Positions 34,424-43,319 of a stretch of DNA of 64,000 nucleotides are shown in pieces. Position 1 is the stretch's first letter, and each line of letters starts with the position of its first letter. The position numbers were made by a program, and so were the translations under genes. The stretch covers positions 1-64,000 of the forward strand of contig DYEC01000009.1 in assembly GCA_020725865.1 (NCBI GenBank). Reading direction: 5' to 3'. Source of the stretch: Anaerolinea sp. (GTDB taxonomy: Bacteria > Chloroflexota > Anaerolineae > Anaerolineales > Anaerolineaceae). Below the pieces are notes generated by a model. It searched no databases and was not told where the DNA came from. It saw only the letters and a program-made list of their open reading frames with translations.

Positions 34424-35752
34424 TTATAAAGCAACACCTGCTCGTTTGATTAAGTCTTCAGTTGCCTCGCGCACCAATACTTCAACCTTAGCAACGTCCA
34501 AAGTTTGAACAACCCGGTCTTTCATCAGCACTTTCCCATCCACAATTGTTGTCAGTACATCACCAGCGTTGGCAGAGTAAACTATTTGTTCCAGTACATT
34601 ACTTTTCGGTTCGGCTAGTACGGGCCACATATGGGGCGCGTGTAAATCTACGATGATTAAGTCCGCTTGCTTTCCCACCTCTAACGAACCAATCCGATCA
34701 GCAAGCCCAAGACACGCCGCCGCATCGCTGGTTACCATACGCAGCACTTTCTCCACTGGCATTGCGCTTGCATCCTCGAGAATCAGTTTTTGAAGCATAG
34801 CCGCTAGGCGCATTTCTTCGAACATATCCAGGTTGTTATTGCTGAGGTTTGAGTCTGTTCCCAAAGCCACCCGAATACCAGACTGAATCAGTTTTGGAAC
34901 CGGGGCTACTCCCGAAGCAAGTTTCATGTTACTTGAAGGATTATGCACCACTGCAACATTCCGTCTGGCGAGCAATTCAATGTCCTGATCCGTCAGCCAG
35001 ACCGCATGAGCAACCAGCCAGTTTTCACCAAGCACTCCCAAATCTTCCAGATATTGCACAGGTGTCTTTCCATATTTCTGCACAAATTGATCTACTTCAT
35101 TTTGCGTCTCTGCTAGATGGGTATGGACACCAACACCATAGTGCTTCGCCAGTTCGTTAATTTTCTGGTACGTCTCGGGATGAACTGAATAGGGAGCATG
35201 CGGGCCGAACCATGTGAAAATGCGCGCCGGCACACGGTCATGCCATCGTTCAATGAACATAAGATTACTTTCCAGTGTTTCGCCCGCTCCCTGGGGCTCA
35301 TCAATAATTTGCGGGCAGAAAATCGCCCGCAGTCCGGACTGCTCAGCAACCAAAGCCGCCTCTTCTGGATAACGGTAAATATCAACAAATGTAGTAATTC
35401 CATCTCGAATCATCTCAAGCTGAGACATCAAGGCTGCTGCACGCTCATGATAGGGCTGAAAAGCGCGGTCAATCGGAAAACACACCTCTTCTAACCAGCG
35501 CATCAGCGGCAAATCCTCCACTAGACCACGTTCCAGCGTCTCGTGCATATGACAGTTAATGAAACCGGGTAATACTGCATTGCCGTTTGCGTTGATGACA
35601 TGACGAGCCGAAAAGGTGATATTTGGCTCAATAGCCAGTATTTTGCCTTCTTTTATCGCTAGATCAGCATGCTGGTAACGCGTTCCAGCCTGATCCATCG
35701 TGATTACATGAGCATCTTTTATTAATAGATCCACAAACTTTTCCTCGTTCAT
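34424..35752 (-). CDS. ATZ/TRZ-type amidohydrolase (deaminase-like)
   Basis: A 442-residue metal-dependent hydrolase close in look to S-adenosylhomocysteine/5'-methylthioadenosine deaminases and chlorohydrolases. It begins MNEEKFVDLLIKDAHVITMD; this ATG at 35752 is chosen over a reading from 35821 because the family starts here. The metal motif is NCHMHETLERGL, then GVGVHTHLAETQNEVD, WLVAHAVWLTDQD, VVHNPSSNMKLASG and ALGTDSNLSNN. The HTHLAE, HNPSSN and GTDS motifs are those of catalytically competent members. It is the first enzyme gene after the ECF importer genes, 78 bp from the S component, linking uptake to hydrolysis. Confidence 0.9.
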   Translation of the reverse strand: MNEEKFVDLLIKDAHVITMDQAGTRYQHADLAIKEGKILAIEPNITFSARHVINANGNAVLPGFINCHMHETLERGLVEDLPLMRWLEEVCFPIDRAFQPYHERAAALMSQLEMIRDGITTFVDIYRYPEEAALVAEQSGLRAIFCPQIIDEPQGAGETLESNLMFIERWHDRVPARIFTWFGPHAPYSVHPETYQKINELAKHYGVGVHTHLAETQNEVDQFVQKYGKTPVQYLEDLGVLGENWLVAHAVWLTDQDIELLARRNVAVVHNPSSNMKLASGVAPVPKLIQSGIRVALGTDSNLSNNNLDMFEEMRLAAMLQKLILEDASAMPVEKVLRMVTSDAAACLGLADRIGSLEVGKQADLIIVDLHAPHMWPVLAEPKSNVLEQIVYSANAGDVLTTIVDGKVLMKDRVVQTLDVAKVEVLVREATEDLIKRAGVAL

Positions 35753-35830
35753 CCGTACCTTCACCCCGGGTTGATATAAAGGGAGGTCTGGGATACAGAC
35801 CTCCCCCCACCCTGTAAGCAACGGTCTAGA

Positions 35831-36397
35831 TTATTTGTTTTCCAACCGATCGCGCCAGTACAGCCCGCGTTTCTGAACGCGGTTGAACAACCAGGCACAA
35901 ATGATTGGGGCGATAATCAGGTTCGGTGGTACGTCAGCTATAAGGACGGTTGAAAACAGCGTCCAGAAGGGAGCAAATCCCATCAGCGCAATCCAACCGC
36001 CCACAAAGAAGGCAACAACCAGCGTGCCGACAATCCCACCCCACAGGGCTACAGCTTTCCAGTTCTTGGGATGGGGAACAAGCAAGCCTGGAATGAATGC
36101 CATCATAAAGTTGCCAATCGCTCCCCCAACACCACCGATTCCGAACCAACCGGCTAGAATATCAGAGATGAACGTGTTGCCGATTAGCGCAGCCAAGCCT
36201 CCCACCCAAGGTCCAAAGAATACACCCCACACCACCGCAATAAAGGCGAATGGGCGCAGGGTAATAAAGCCAATTGCCCAGTTCATGGTGGAAAAAGCGC
36301 CCAAACCATACAGGACAGCCCCAATGATGGTAAGCGCAATTTCCAGGGTGCCGAATTTTTGCTTCCAAATAATCTTTTCAGGTATTAAACGGTCCAT
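35831..36397 (-). CDS. ECF transporter substrate-binding S component
   Basis: A 188-residue hydrophobic protein with about five or six membrane segments (for example IALTIIGAVLYGLGAF, FAFIAVVWGVFFGPWVGG and GIVGTLVVAFFVGGWIALMG). It lies next to genes for the T component and both ATPases, identifying it as the S component of a group I ECF importer. ECF S components bind vitamins, nucleobase-like molecules or metal ions at picomolar to nanomolar affinity. The substrate is not one I can assign; the flanking amidohydrolase genes suggest an N-heterocycle or nucleoside-like molecule. The ribosome-binding site AAAGGAG lies upstream. Confidence 0.85.
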   Translation of the reverse strand: MDRLIPEKIIWKQKFGTLEIALTIIGAVLYGLGAFSTMNWAIGFITLRPFAFIAVVWGVFFGPWVGGLAALIGNTFISDILAGWFGIGGVGGAIGNFMMAFIPGLLVPHPKNWKAVALWGGIVGTLVVAFFVGGWIALMGFAPFWTLFSTVLIADVPPNLIIAPIICAWLFNRVQKRGLYWRDRLENK

Positions 36398-36521
36398 CTC
36401 GCATCACTCCTTTCTCTTATTTCAAAAATATAGGTTGGGTCATCAACTGTCGCCGGAACCTACCCTTGCTAATTTCTATAACGCTCACCTCCTTTCCTAA
36501 AGCATTGTCTTCAAACCATCC

Positions 36522-37352
36522 TTACAAATACATTTCAACTTTAGCGATCCCAAGGACGATCGCTAAAATACTAAACAGGATTGCCAGGACGCCCGTTAAG
36601 ACAAATAAAACATCCTTCCAGGTAAAAACATACTTTTCATAAAATGTTCGATCTTTAATATCCACATCAAAGGCTTTCAACTCCAGCGCAATCGAGATAC
36701 GCATGGCGCGTCGCAACATACTATCAATAAGTGGAATGGCTACTGGTATTGTTTTCCTGAAGCGCTGGACAATGGAGCCAGCATCTATGTCACAGGCCCG
36801 AGAACGAAATGAGTCGGTAATTGTAATGTAATCGCCACTCAATTCCGGTAAAAATTTGAAACTGCTAATCACCATAAGAGGATACATGTAAGAGATGCGA
36901 AGCTTGTTCTGCATGAACTCTCCAACTGCGCTTGCCAATCCCATCAAGTCGGTTGTCATCACAAAAAACGTGCAGGCTGTCAACGCAAGAACGATACGCA
37001 TCCCCATCGCCAGAGCGTAAATTGTTCCCTCTAGACTCCAATGCAGAATGCCAAACCTGAAAAAGTAAAATTGATCCTCTGTGGCAGGATAGAAAAAGGG
37101 CCAGGTGAGAACAATAAAACCCACCATTACAGGATAAGTAATGATCAGAAAGCGATACATCTTGTAGGAAATCTTTGCCAATACCGCCATGATCCAAATC
37201 CAAATGGTAAACGCCAATAGGATAAACGGGTTCGTTACCAGGATAGGGACAATGATTAAGCAAATCCACCAGAGCAATTTGGCGCGCGGGTCCAAAGAAT
37301 GAATTGGCGACCTTAATTTTCCCAACTCCAGCATCTGTAAAACGAAAGCCAT
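36522..37352 (-). CDS. ecfT: ECF transporter transmembrane T component
   Basis: A 276-residue CbiQ/EcfT-type protein. The N-terminal PIHSLDPRAKLLWWI is the conserved opening of the family, followed by several membrane segments. The C-terminal cytoplasmic coupling helices carry the paired Arg-containing motifs (SFRSRACD and AMRISIALELKAFD) that contact the ATPases. It lies 14 bp downstream of one ATPase gene and about 124 bp upstream of the S component. Confidence 0.93.
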   Translation of the reverse strand: MAFVLQMLELGKLRSPIHSLDPRAKLLWWICLIIVPILVTNPFILLAFTIWIWIMAVLAKISYKMYRFLIITYPVMVGFIVLTWPFFYPATEDQFYFFRFGILHWSLEGTIYALAMGMRIVLALTACTFFVMTTDLMGLASAVGEFMQNKLRISYMYPLMVISSFKFLPELSGDYITITDSFRSRACDIDAGSIVQRFRKTIPVAIPLIDSMLRRAMRISIALELKAFDVDIKDRTFYEKYVFTWKDVLFVLTGVLAILFSILAIVLGIAKVEMYL

Positions 37353-37366
37353 CCTGTCTCCTCCTG

Positions 37367-38215
37367 CTAACGATGTATCTTTTCTCTTTCCTTCACCAGA
37401 AGTTCCGCAAGGTCTTCAGGGATAATAGGACGATCCAGACGAACATCTGGCAACAGCCGCCGTGCAAGCTCATAAACTTCTGGTGGCTTGATACCTGCTC
37501 TCAGAATTTGATCTACCTGGGCGAAGACCTCCTGTGTGGTACCATCCAGATAAACCTCAGACCTCCACATTACAATGACGCGTCTGGCAAAGAGAGAGAC
37601 CAGATTCATGTTGTGGGTAGTAACAACACAGGTGTGTCCCTTCTTATTCAACTGATAGATTAGCTCCATCAGAGAAATGGACTCGCGCCAGTCTTGCCCT
37701 GTCGTAGGTTCATCAACAATCAAAATAACCGGTTCCATTGCCAGAACAGAAGCAACCGCCAGACGCTGCCGCTGTCCGCGGCTGAGCTGGAAAGGCATCT
37801 CCTCCTCAAGACCTTGTAGCCCCATTTCCGCTAAAACCCGCTGACGGGCTTGCTCAATCCGTTCAGGGGGAAAACCAAGATTCTTTGGACCGAAATCAAT
37901 TTCATCCTTGACCGTCTCGGCAAAAATTTGATGGTCTGGGTTTTGGAAGACGTAACCAACCGACCGTGCCAGCTCGGAAGTAGGCAGTCCTCGTGTATCT
38001 TTCCCATCCACAATCACACGCCCTCTGGTTGGCTTGAGCAATCCGTTAAAGTGCTTGATGAGCGTCGTCTTGCCAGAGCCATTCTGTCCAATAATCGCAA
38101 CAAATTCTCCTTTGCGAATGTCGAGGTTGACATTGATCAACGCATAATCACTACGCGTGGGGTAGCGATAATACAATTCTTCAGTTTTCAACACAATATC
38201 ATCAACGCTCATCAT
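37367..38215 (-). CDS. ecfA: ECF transporter ATPase
   Basis: A 282-residue ABC ATPase. Walker A is GQNGSGKTTLIKHF, the Q-loop lies in FQNPDHQIFAETV, the signature is LSRGQRQRLAVASVLA and Walker B is VILIVDEPTTGQD. The C-terminal extension with GIKPPEVYELARRL is typical of ECF ATPases. Its start overlaps the stop of the other ATPase gene by four bases (38212-38215), so the two are co-translated and should form the heterodimeric motor. Confidence 0.95.
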   Translation of the reverse strand: MMSVDDIVLKTEELYYRYPTRSDYALINVNLDIRKGEFVAIIGQNGSGKTTLIKHFNGLLKPTRGRVIVDGKDTRGLPTSELARSVGYVFQNPDHQIFAETVKDEIDFGPKNLGFPPERIEQARQRVLAEMGLQGLEEEMPFQLSRGQRQRLAVASVLAMEPVILIVDEPTTGQDWRESISLMELIYQLNKKGHTCVVTTHNMNLVSLFARRVIVMWRSEVYLDGTTQEVFAQVDQILRAGIKPPEVYELARRLLPDVRLDRPIIPEDLAELLVKEREKIHR

Positions 38216-39060
38216 GCCCTCAACATTTTGCCAAATAATTCCTCCCCTTCCTCAACATTCAAGGGGAATTGTTCAAATTGAACCCCATACTGCCGGGATA
38301 AATGATAAGCCACCTGTGTTACCTGTGGTGGATATATACCCAAGCCGCATAGAAAATCCACATCCGAAAGCACTTCGCGCGTCGGACCATCCCTGAGAAT
38401 CTCACCATGATCTATAACCACGATTCGATCAGCATGGCGGGCTAACTCATCAATGTTATGTTCTACCATGATGATCGTCTTACCCTGCTTTTTCAGGCTT
38501 CCTGCAAGGTCGTGAATCTCCTCAGCGCCAACCGGGTCCAGTTCTGAAGTCGCCTCATCCAATATTAAAATCTCAGGCTCCATCGCCAGTACAGCAGCCA
38601 CTGCCACGCGCTGTTTTTGCCCACCCGAAAGATAAAACGGATGTCTCAAACGGTTTTCTCGCAAGCCCACCAAATCCAACACATAATTCAGCCGCTTGTC
38701 AATTTCTTCACGCGGCAAACATAGATTTTCAAGAGGAAATGTGATTTCCTTTTCAATATCCGTCATCAGAAGCTGAGCTTCGGCATCTTGTTGAACAAGC
38801 CCAACAATCTGAGCAAGCCGCGCCACGGGTGTCTCATTTGCAGCAAGTCCATTGACAAAAACTGCACCGCTAAACTCACCACGCAAAATCTGAGGCACCA
38901 CGCCAACAATTGTCCAGCATAATGTGGATTTACCGGCACCTGTCGGGCCAATTACACCAACAAACTCACCTCTCTCAACCGAAAAATTAACATGGGACAA
39001 AGCAAGCACCGTAGAATCTTTATAAGCAAAACTCACATCTCGCAGTTCAATAATCGCCAT
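38212..39060 (-). CDS. ecfA: ECF transporter ATPase (second subunit)
   Basis: A 282-residue ABC ATPase from the ATG at 39060 (MAIIELRDVSFAYKD); a longer frame from 39243 lies inside the preceding gene. Walker A is GPTGAGKSTLCW, the signature LSGGQKQRVAVAAVLA and Walker B ILILDEATSELD. The aspartate-linked LGIYPPQVTQVA element at the C terminus matches its partner. It pairs with the ATPase encoded just downstream. The upstream gene ends one base before this start. Confidence 0.95.
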   Translation of the reverse strand: MAIIELRDVSFAYKDSTVLALSHVNFSVERGEFVGVIGPTGAGKSTLCWTIVGVVPQILRGEFSGAVFVNGLAANETPVARLAQIVGLVQQDAEAQLLMTDIEKEITFPLENLCLPREEIDKRLNYVLDLVGLRENRLRHPFYLSGGQKQRVAVAAVLAMEPEILILDEATSELDPVGAEEIHDLAGSLKKQGKTIIMVEHNIDELARHADRIVVIDHGEILRDGPTREVLSDVDFLCGLGIYPPQVTQVAYHLSRQYGVQFEQFPLNVEEGEELFGKMLRA

Positions 39061-39061
39061 A

Positions 39062-40015
39062 TCAACCGTTACTCCTCTGCTTGCGAATTGAATCGGCAGC
39101 TTCCCGGGCTTCGCGCGCGATGCGGGTAGTCTCCCTGGCATGTTCTGCAGTAGCCGTACCATAAAGGATTGATTCAACGCCCGCTTCGGCATACAGCCAC
39201 TCAAGCGCACCGCGCACATCTTTCTTGAGCTGTCCACTGGCAAGCGGCATAAATGCGATCACCGGCTTACGGGTTGCACGAACTGCCTCCAAACAGGCAT
39301 CTCTGGTGAACCACGACCATTCACGATTGAGAGGTACTGCATACCCATCCACTCTTAAGCCTGCTTCCTCCGCACGCGGCAGAACCAGCGAAGGATACTG
39401 ACTCAACAAAAAGGGAAGATAACCGGCCTGCCGTACAACTTCTGCCATTCTGGCGACGATGTCCATCCGCCCAAGCGATACCAGATAATCGGCATCCGCT
39501 CCGCCCATCAGGATATACTGACAATCTTCAAAGATCGAAAGTCGGCGTAAAAACGCTTCCTCATCCAGATAAATGCTCTCGATTTCCTGTTCGGTGATGG
39601 GTAAAGCATTCCTGTCATAACCAAAAACCAGAACCGCCTCATGGGATAACTTTTCCTCGACTATTTTTGCAACATCGCGTGGCCAGAGCCTGTCCACCAG
39701 CGTTCGGATAATCCGATCGCGGCTGTGTTGCAAAAAACGCCCGTTCAGAAACACGCCCTGTTCCCAGGTGGGGTTGCCAAAGCCAATTAGCTCATCACCT
39801 GTATCTTCTTTTAGCCTGCGAAAGAGGCGCACATTCTCCATGAACGACAGGTCATAAGCAATGCCCCCCGCCTCATAACAGGCTCTCATCACGCTGTAAC
39901 AATACTCTTCATCAAACAACTTCCAGAGAAGATCCCAACGATAAAGGAAACGAAACATGTTGAAGGGATCCCCTCCCAAAATAGACGGCGGTAACCTTTC
40001 TGGTTTTTGAGTCAC
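39062..40015 (-). CDS. Unrecognised cytoplasmic protein, possible TIM barrel
   Basis: A 317-residue protein I do not recognise. The GTG at 40015 is chosen because GGAGGGAAC lies directly before it; a longer frame from 40153 would run into the neighbouring gene. Alternating helix-strand segments such as LSHEAVLVFGYD, CQYILMGGADADYLVSLG, GYLPFLLSQYP and KPVIAFMPLASGQLKKD suggest a TIM barrel, of the kind seen in aldolases and uroporphyrinogen decarboxylase-like enzymes. It sits between the RpiB/isomerase fusion (25 bp) and the ECF ATPases (one base), so it belongs to this operon and may act on a sugar or sugar phosphate. Confidence 0.7.
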   Translation of the reverse strand: MTQKPERLPPSILGGDPFNMFRFLYRWDLLWKLFDEEYCYSVMRACYEAGGIAYDLSFMENVRLFRRLKEDTGDELIGFGNPTWEQGVFLNGRFLQHSRDRIIRTLVDRLWPRDVAKIVEEKLSHEAVLVFGYDRNALPITEQEIESIYLDEEAFLRRLSIFEDCQYILMGGADADYLVSLGRMDIVARMAEVVRQAGYLPFLLSQYPSLVLPRAEEAGLRVDGYAVPLNREWSWFTRDACLEAVRATRKPVIAFMPLASGQLKKDVRGALEWLYAEAGVESILYGTATAEHARETTRIAREAREAADSIRKQRSNG

Positions 40016-40040
40016 GTTCCCTCCGCTTGTGTGGTTGCTT

Positions 40041-41348
40041 TCACGATCGTCCCAGTAAACTGCGCAGGAAACCGGCAGCTTGCTGCAGGGCTGTCCGATC
40101 ATCCGGCAATGGCAGAATCTCGGCTGTGATATAACCCCGATAACCCGCGGCAATCAGGGCCTTTAACACCTGAGCGTAATGGATATGCCCCTGCCCGGGG
40201 GCAAGGCGATTGCTATCGGCAAAATGCACGTAACCGATCTTTTCGCCAGCTTTAAGGATAGAATAGGCAATATCTTTTTCCTCAATATTAAGATGAAAAG
40301 TATCCAGCAACAAACGCAAATTATCCGCGCCAACCTCTTCAAGAAACAGCAACGCCTCTTCCACCGTATTGATCAGATTGGTCTCATATCGATTGATCGG
40401 TTCCAGAACTAGAGACACCCCTTTCAAACGAGCGTACTCGGCCAGTTCACGGATTGAGGTAATTGCCCTCTGGCGCTGCAACCGTTGTTCCAACTCACTC
40501 CCCCGCAATTGCCCGCGCACGCCACCGATGAGGACTAGTGAACCGAACTCTGCGGCAAGGTTTATCAGTGCTTTGAGGCGTTGCATTAATTGGCTATGCG
40601 CACTATCGTCGGTTGTGGTTAAACAAAGACCATCCTGCAAGCAGGACTGCCCCGTGGCAATCGCAGCCAGCTTTAGACCATGACGTTCCATGAATTGCCG
40701 AAAATCAGCAACTGGCAAATCCTCAACAGCGCGCAAACTGAGCTCGACACCGTCAAACCCTGCCTGCACCGCCGCCTCAATCCCCTTTTCCAGTTCGCCA
40801 GCAAACACCAGCGGCGCAAACATCGTCTTGCGAGGGGAAAGCGCAATCCCAATCTTAAAGTCTTTTTCACCCAAAGCCGCCAAATCCCGCATCAAGCCTT
40901 CCCAGCCTTCCTGAAAGGCAATGTCCAGCTTTGCCACTCTTGGAATGTGACGTTCTCCCTCAAAGGGGGTCGCAAGCCAGACGTCCAAACACTGTTTTGC
41001 AATCTCCGGGGTCACAACATGCGCGCCAAAAGCGATAATGTTCGCATCATTATGCAGGCGGCTTTGTTGGGCAATATACAGGTTATCACACAACACAGCA
41101 CGCGCGCCCGGCACTTTGTTCGCCGCAATCGAGACGCCCACCCCCGTGCCGCATACCACCACCCCGCGCCAGCAAGCTCCCGAAGCCACCAGCACCGCCA
41201 CCTCGCGCGCATAATCCGGATAGTCAACCGGCTGACTGTCGGTTGAAGGTCCCGTATCTACGACCTTATATCCCTTATACTGCAGGTAAGCAACCAAAAC
41301 CTGTTTCAAAGAATACCCAACATGATCTGATCCAACCGCGATCTTCAT
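40041..41348 (-). CDS. RpiB-like isomerase fused to sugar-phosphate isomerase/epimerase
   Basis: A 435-residue two-domain protein. Residues 1-150 are a complete RpiB/LacAB-type isomerase (AVGSDHVGYSLKQ, CGTGVGVSIAANKVPG, with the active-site cysteine and NDANIIAFGAHVV). Residues 160-435 are a xylose isomerase-like TIM barrel of the AP-endonuclease-2 superfamily (EAAVQAGFDGVELSLR, LEPINRYETNLINTVEEAL, LRLLLDTFHLNIEE, GYVHFADSNRLAPGQGH, YRGYITAEI). Each domain would isomerise a sugar or sugar phosphate. Fusion suggests consecutive steps. It lies 12 bp downstream of a LacI regulator, as in sugar operons. Confidence 0.9.
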   Translation of the reverse strand: MKIAVGSDHVGYSLKQVLVAYLQYKGYKVVDTGPSTDSQPVDYPDYAREVAVLVASGACWRGVVVCGTGVGVSIAANKVPGARAVLCDNLYIAQQSRLHNDANIIAFGAHVVTPEIAKQCLDVWLATPFEGERHIPRVAKLDIAFQEGWEGLMRDLAALGEKDFKIGIALSPRKTMFAPLVFAGELEKGIEAAVQAGFDGVELSLRAVEDLPVADFRQFMERHGLKLAAIATGQSCLQDGLCLTTTDDSAHSQLMQRLKALINLAAEFGSLVLIGGVRGQLRGSELEQRLQRQRAITSIRELAEYARLKGVSLVLEPINRYETNLINTVEEALLFLEEVGADNLRLLLDTFHLNIEEKDIAYSILKAGEKIGYVHFADSNRLAPGQGHIHYAQVLKALIAAGYRGYITAEILPLPDDRTALQQAAGFLRSLLGRS

Positions 41349-41360
41349 TTCCGCAACATC

Positions 41361-42371
41361 CTATGGCCTTGGGCGCGTGGATTCTCGAATAACCAACTCC
41401 ACGCCAACCGCAACTTTGGGCACTTCGTCAAACGTTTCGCCGTTAATTAAGCGCTGCAAAAGCGCCACACTTTGCGCTCCCATCTCATATTTCTCCTGCC
41501 GCACGGTGGTCAGCGCAGGACAGGAATAAGCCGCTTCCGGAATATCATCAAAGCCGACTACCGAAAAATCCTGCGGCACCCTAACGCCTTTCTCCTTTAG
41601 GGCGCGCAAGGCGCCGATTGCCATAATGTCATTATAGGTAAATACTGCCGTCGGCGGCGGATCAACGCTCAACAGCTCCTGCATGGACTGATAACCATTC
41701 TCCAGACGATAGCCGCCTGAGGCGATCAATCGTTCATCCACCGGCAAATGGTTATCCTCTAACGCCTTCAGATAGCCCTGCAGCCGATCCTGACTGTGGC
41801 TCAAGCGGACCGGTCGGACGATGCAAGCGATGCGCTCATGCCCCAGCGAAATCAGGTACTGCGTTGCGAGGTATCCACCGCGGAAATTATCCGCAACGAC
41901 CGAAGGGAATGAAACCTTCTCAATTTCACGATCCACCACAACAGTAGGAATGCCGTATTGCATCAATTTCTGAGCCGGCGCCGGGTCGCCAGTCGCCGGG
42001 ATCCAGATGACCCCTGCGGCACGCTCGACAAACAGATGGTCAATGTAGGTCAATTCCTGATGCAAATTATAGTTCGTATGACAGAAAACCACCGTAAAAT
42101 CGCGCTCAAACGCTGCCGCCTCAATTCCCTGAGCCACTTGAGCAAAATAGGGATTGATAATATCCGGGATAATCAAGCCAAGAATCGAAGTACGCTGACG
42201 GCGCAGACTGCGCGCCACGGCGTTTGGACGGTAACCCAGTTCGGCAATCGCCCGTAAGACTTTTTCCCGCGTGGCTTCAGAAACAGGTCTCGGTCCCCCA
42301 TTGATCACATACGAGACCGTCGAAGGCGACACCCCCGCTTTTCGGGCTACATCGTCCCGAGTAACTACCAA
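41361..42371 (-). CDS. LacI-family transcriptional regulator
   Basis: A 336-residue repressor. The N-terminal helix-turn-helix with hinge is TRDDVARKAGVSPSTVSYVINGG followed by RPNAVARSL. The periplasmic-binding-protein-like sugar domain follows (LGLIIPDIINPYFAQVAQGIE, VVVDREIEK, TAVFTYNDIMAIGALRAL, VVGFDDIPEAAY). The start is TTG, with GGAGGGGAAG just upstream. It leads the operon of the RpiB fusion, the unrecognised protein, the ECF importer and the amidohydrolase. A consensus promoter and a palindrome lie directly upstream. The effector is probably a sugar or nucleoside-derived compound. Confidence 0.95.
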   Translation of the reverse strand: MVVTRDDVARKAGVSPSTVSYVINGGPRPVSEATREKVLRAIAELGYRPNAVARSLRRQRTSILGLIIPDIINPYFAQVAQGIEAAAFERDFTVVFCHTNYNLHQELTYIDHLFVERAAGVIWIPATGDPAPAQKLMQYGIPTVVVDREIEKVSFPSVVADNFRGGYLATQYLISLGHERIACIVRPVRLSHSQDRLQGYLKALEDNHLPVDERLIASGGYRLENGYQSMQELLSVDPPPTAVFTYNDIMAIGALRALKEKGVRVPQDFSVVGFDDIPEAAYSCPALTTVRQEKYEMGAQSVALLQRLINGETFDEVPKVAVGVELVIRESTRPRP

Positions 42372-42411
42372 CTTCCCCTCCCGCCAATGGCGATTTTCGA
42401 CACGAGTTGTC

Positions 42412-42450
42412 TACACGTGTATTATAGAAAATTTTCACATACTCTGTCAA
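42412..42450 (-). promoter_or_regulatory. Promoter and palindromic operator of LacI-led operon
   Basis: On the minus strand a perfect TTGACA (42450-42445) and a perfect TATAAT (42426-42421) are 18 bp apart. TACACGTGTA at 42412-42421 is a perfect 10-bp palindrome overlapping the -10 box and initiation region, and the longer pair ACACG/CGTGT extends downstream. A repressor here would block initiation, so autorepression by LacI is likely. Confidence 0.8.
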
Positions 42451-42527
42451 GTAGTTTGCCGAAATTCCTGTTAGAATCAAGCAACAAATCCGTCAGGGGG
42501 TAACCACGCCCCATACAAGGAGAAACA

Positions 42528-43319
42528 ATGACAAAAACGGTCGTTTGCATGGGCGACAGCATCACCCGCGGCATGGTCAGCGCCAATTATGTGGAACTGC
42601 TTGAAAAACGGATGGCTCCCGACGGCTTCCGTTTCGTTAATGCCGGCGTCAACAATGATCTGACCTATAACCTGCTGCGGCGTCTGGATCGCGTCATCCA
42701 GCTCCAGCCGGACTTTGTCACCATCCTAGCAGGCACAAACGACCTGATCGGTTCTTCCGCCTGGCACCGCTCGCTGTTCTACATGCTGATCAAGCGACTG
42801 CCGCGCCGCCCATCGCTTGGCTGGGCACGCCAGAACATGCACGCCATGCTCACCGAACTGAAAAACCGCACGCACGCCGTCCTCGGTGTCGCCTCGATCC
42901 CCCCGCTGGGGGAAGACCTGAACTCCCAGAGCGTTGCCCGTGTATGCGCTTATAATGGAATGCTCAAGCGCATCGCCGAACGCCAGCAAGTGGCATACCT
43001 TCCCGTGTTTGAGCGCATGGAGGCTTATCTAAAAGCTGCCGACCGGCCCGGACGCATCCGCCGCTACCGCGGTTCGCTGGTCATCGAGGCGGAATTCGTC
43101 TTCCGCCGGCTGATTGTCGGACAGGACTACGATGAATTTTCTGCCAGCAAGGGCTTTCTGATCCTCAATGACGGCGTCCACCTGAACAACCGCGGGGCGG
43201 CGCTGGTGGCGGATGAGATCGAGCATTTCCTGCGCACCAGAATAAAAGAACCATCTCTACAAATCACAGAAAGCAGTGAGCGTTCTTCTTTGGTGAAAAT
43301 TATTCAAGAATCAGCTTAA
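42528..43319 (+). CDS. SGNH/GDSL-family hydrolase
   Basis: A 263-residue serine esterase-fold protein. Block I is CMGDSITRGM with Ser11; block III is LAGTNDLIGS with the Asn; block V is DGVHLNNRG with the catalytic Asp/His pair. There is no signal peptide, so it acts in the cytoplasm. It starts after AAGGAG and reads away from the LacI gene. Substrates could be acetyl or acyl esters of sugars or lipids. Its 3' end overlaps the facing glycosyltransferase gene by four bases. Confidence 0.9.
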   Translation: MTKTVVCMGDSITRGMVSANYVELLEKRMAPDGFRFVNAGVNNDLTYNLLRRLDRVIQLQPDFVTILAGTNDLIGSSAWHRSLFYMLIKRLPRRPSLGWARQNMHAMLTELKNRTHAVLGVASIPPLGEDLNSQSVARVCAYNGMLKRIAERQQVAYLPVFERMEAYLKAADRPGRIRRYRGSLVIEAEFVFRRLIVGQDYDEFSASKGFLILNDGVHLNNRGAALVADEIEHFLRTRIKEPSLQITESSERSSLVKIIQESA

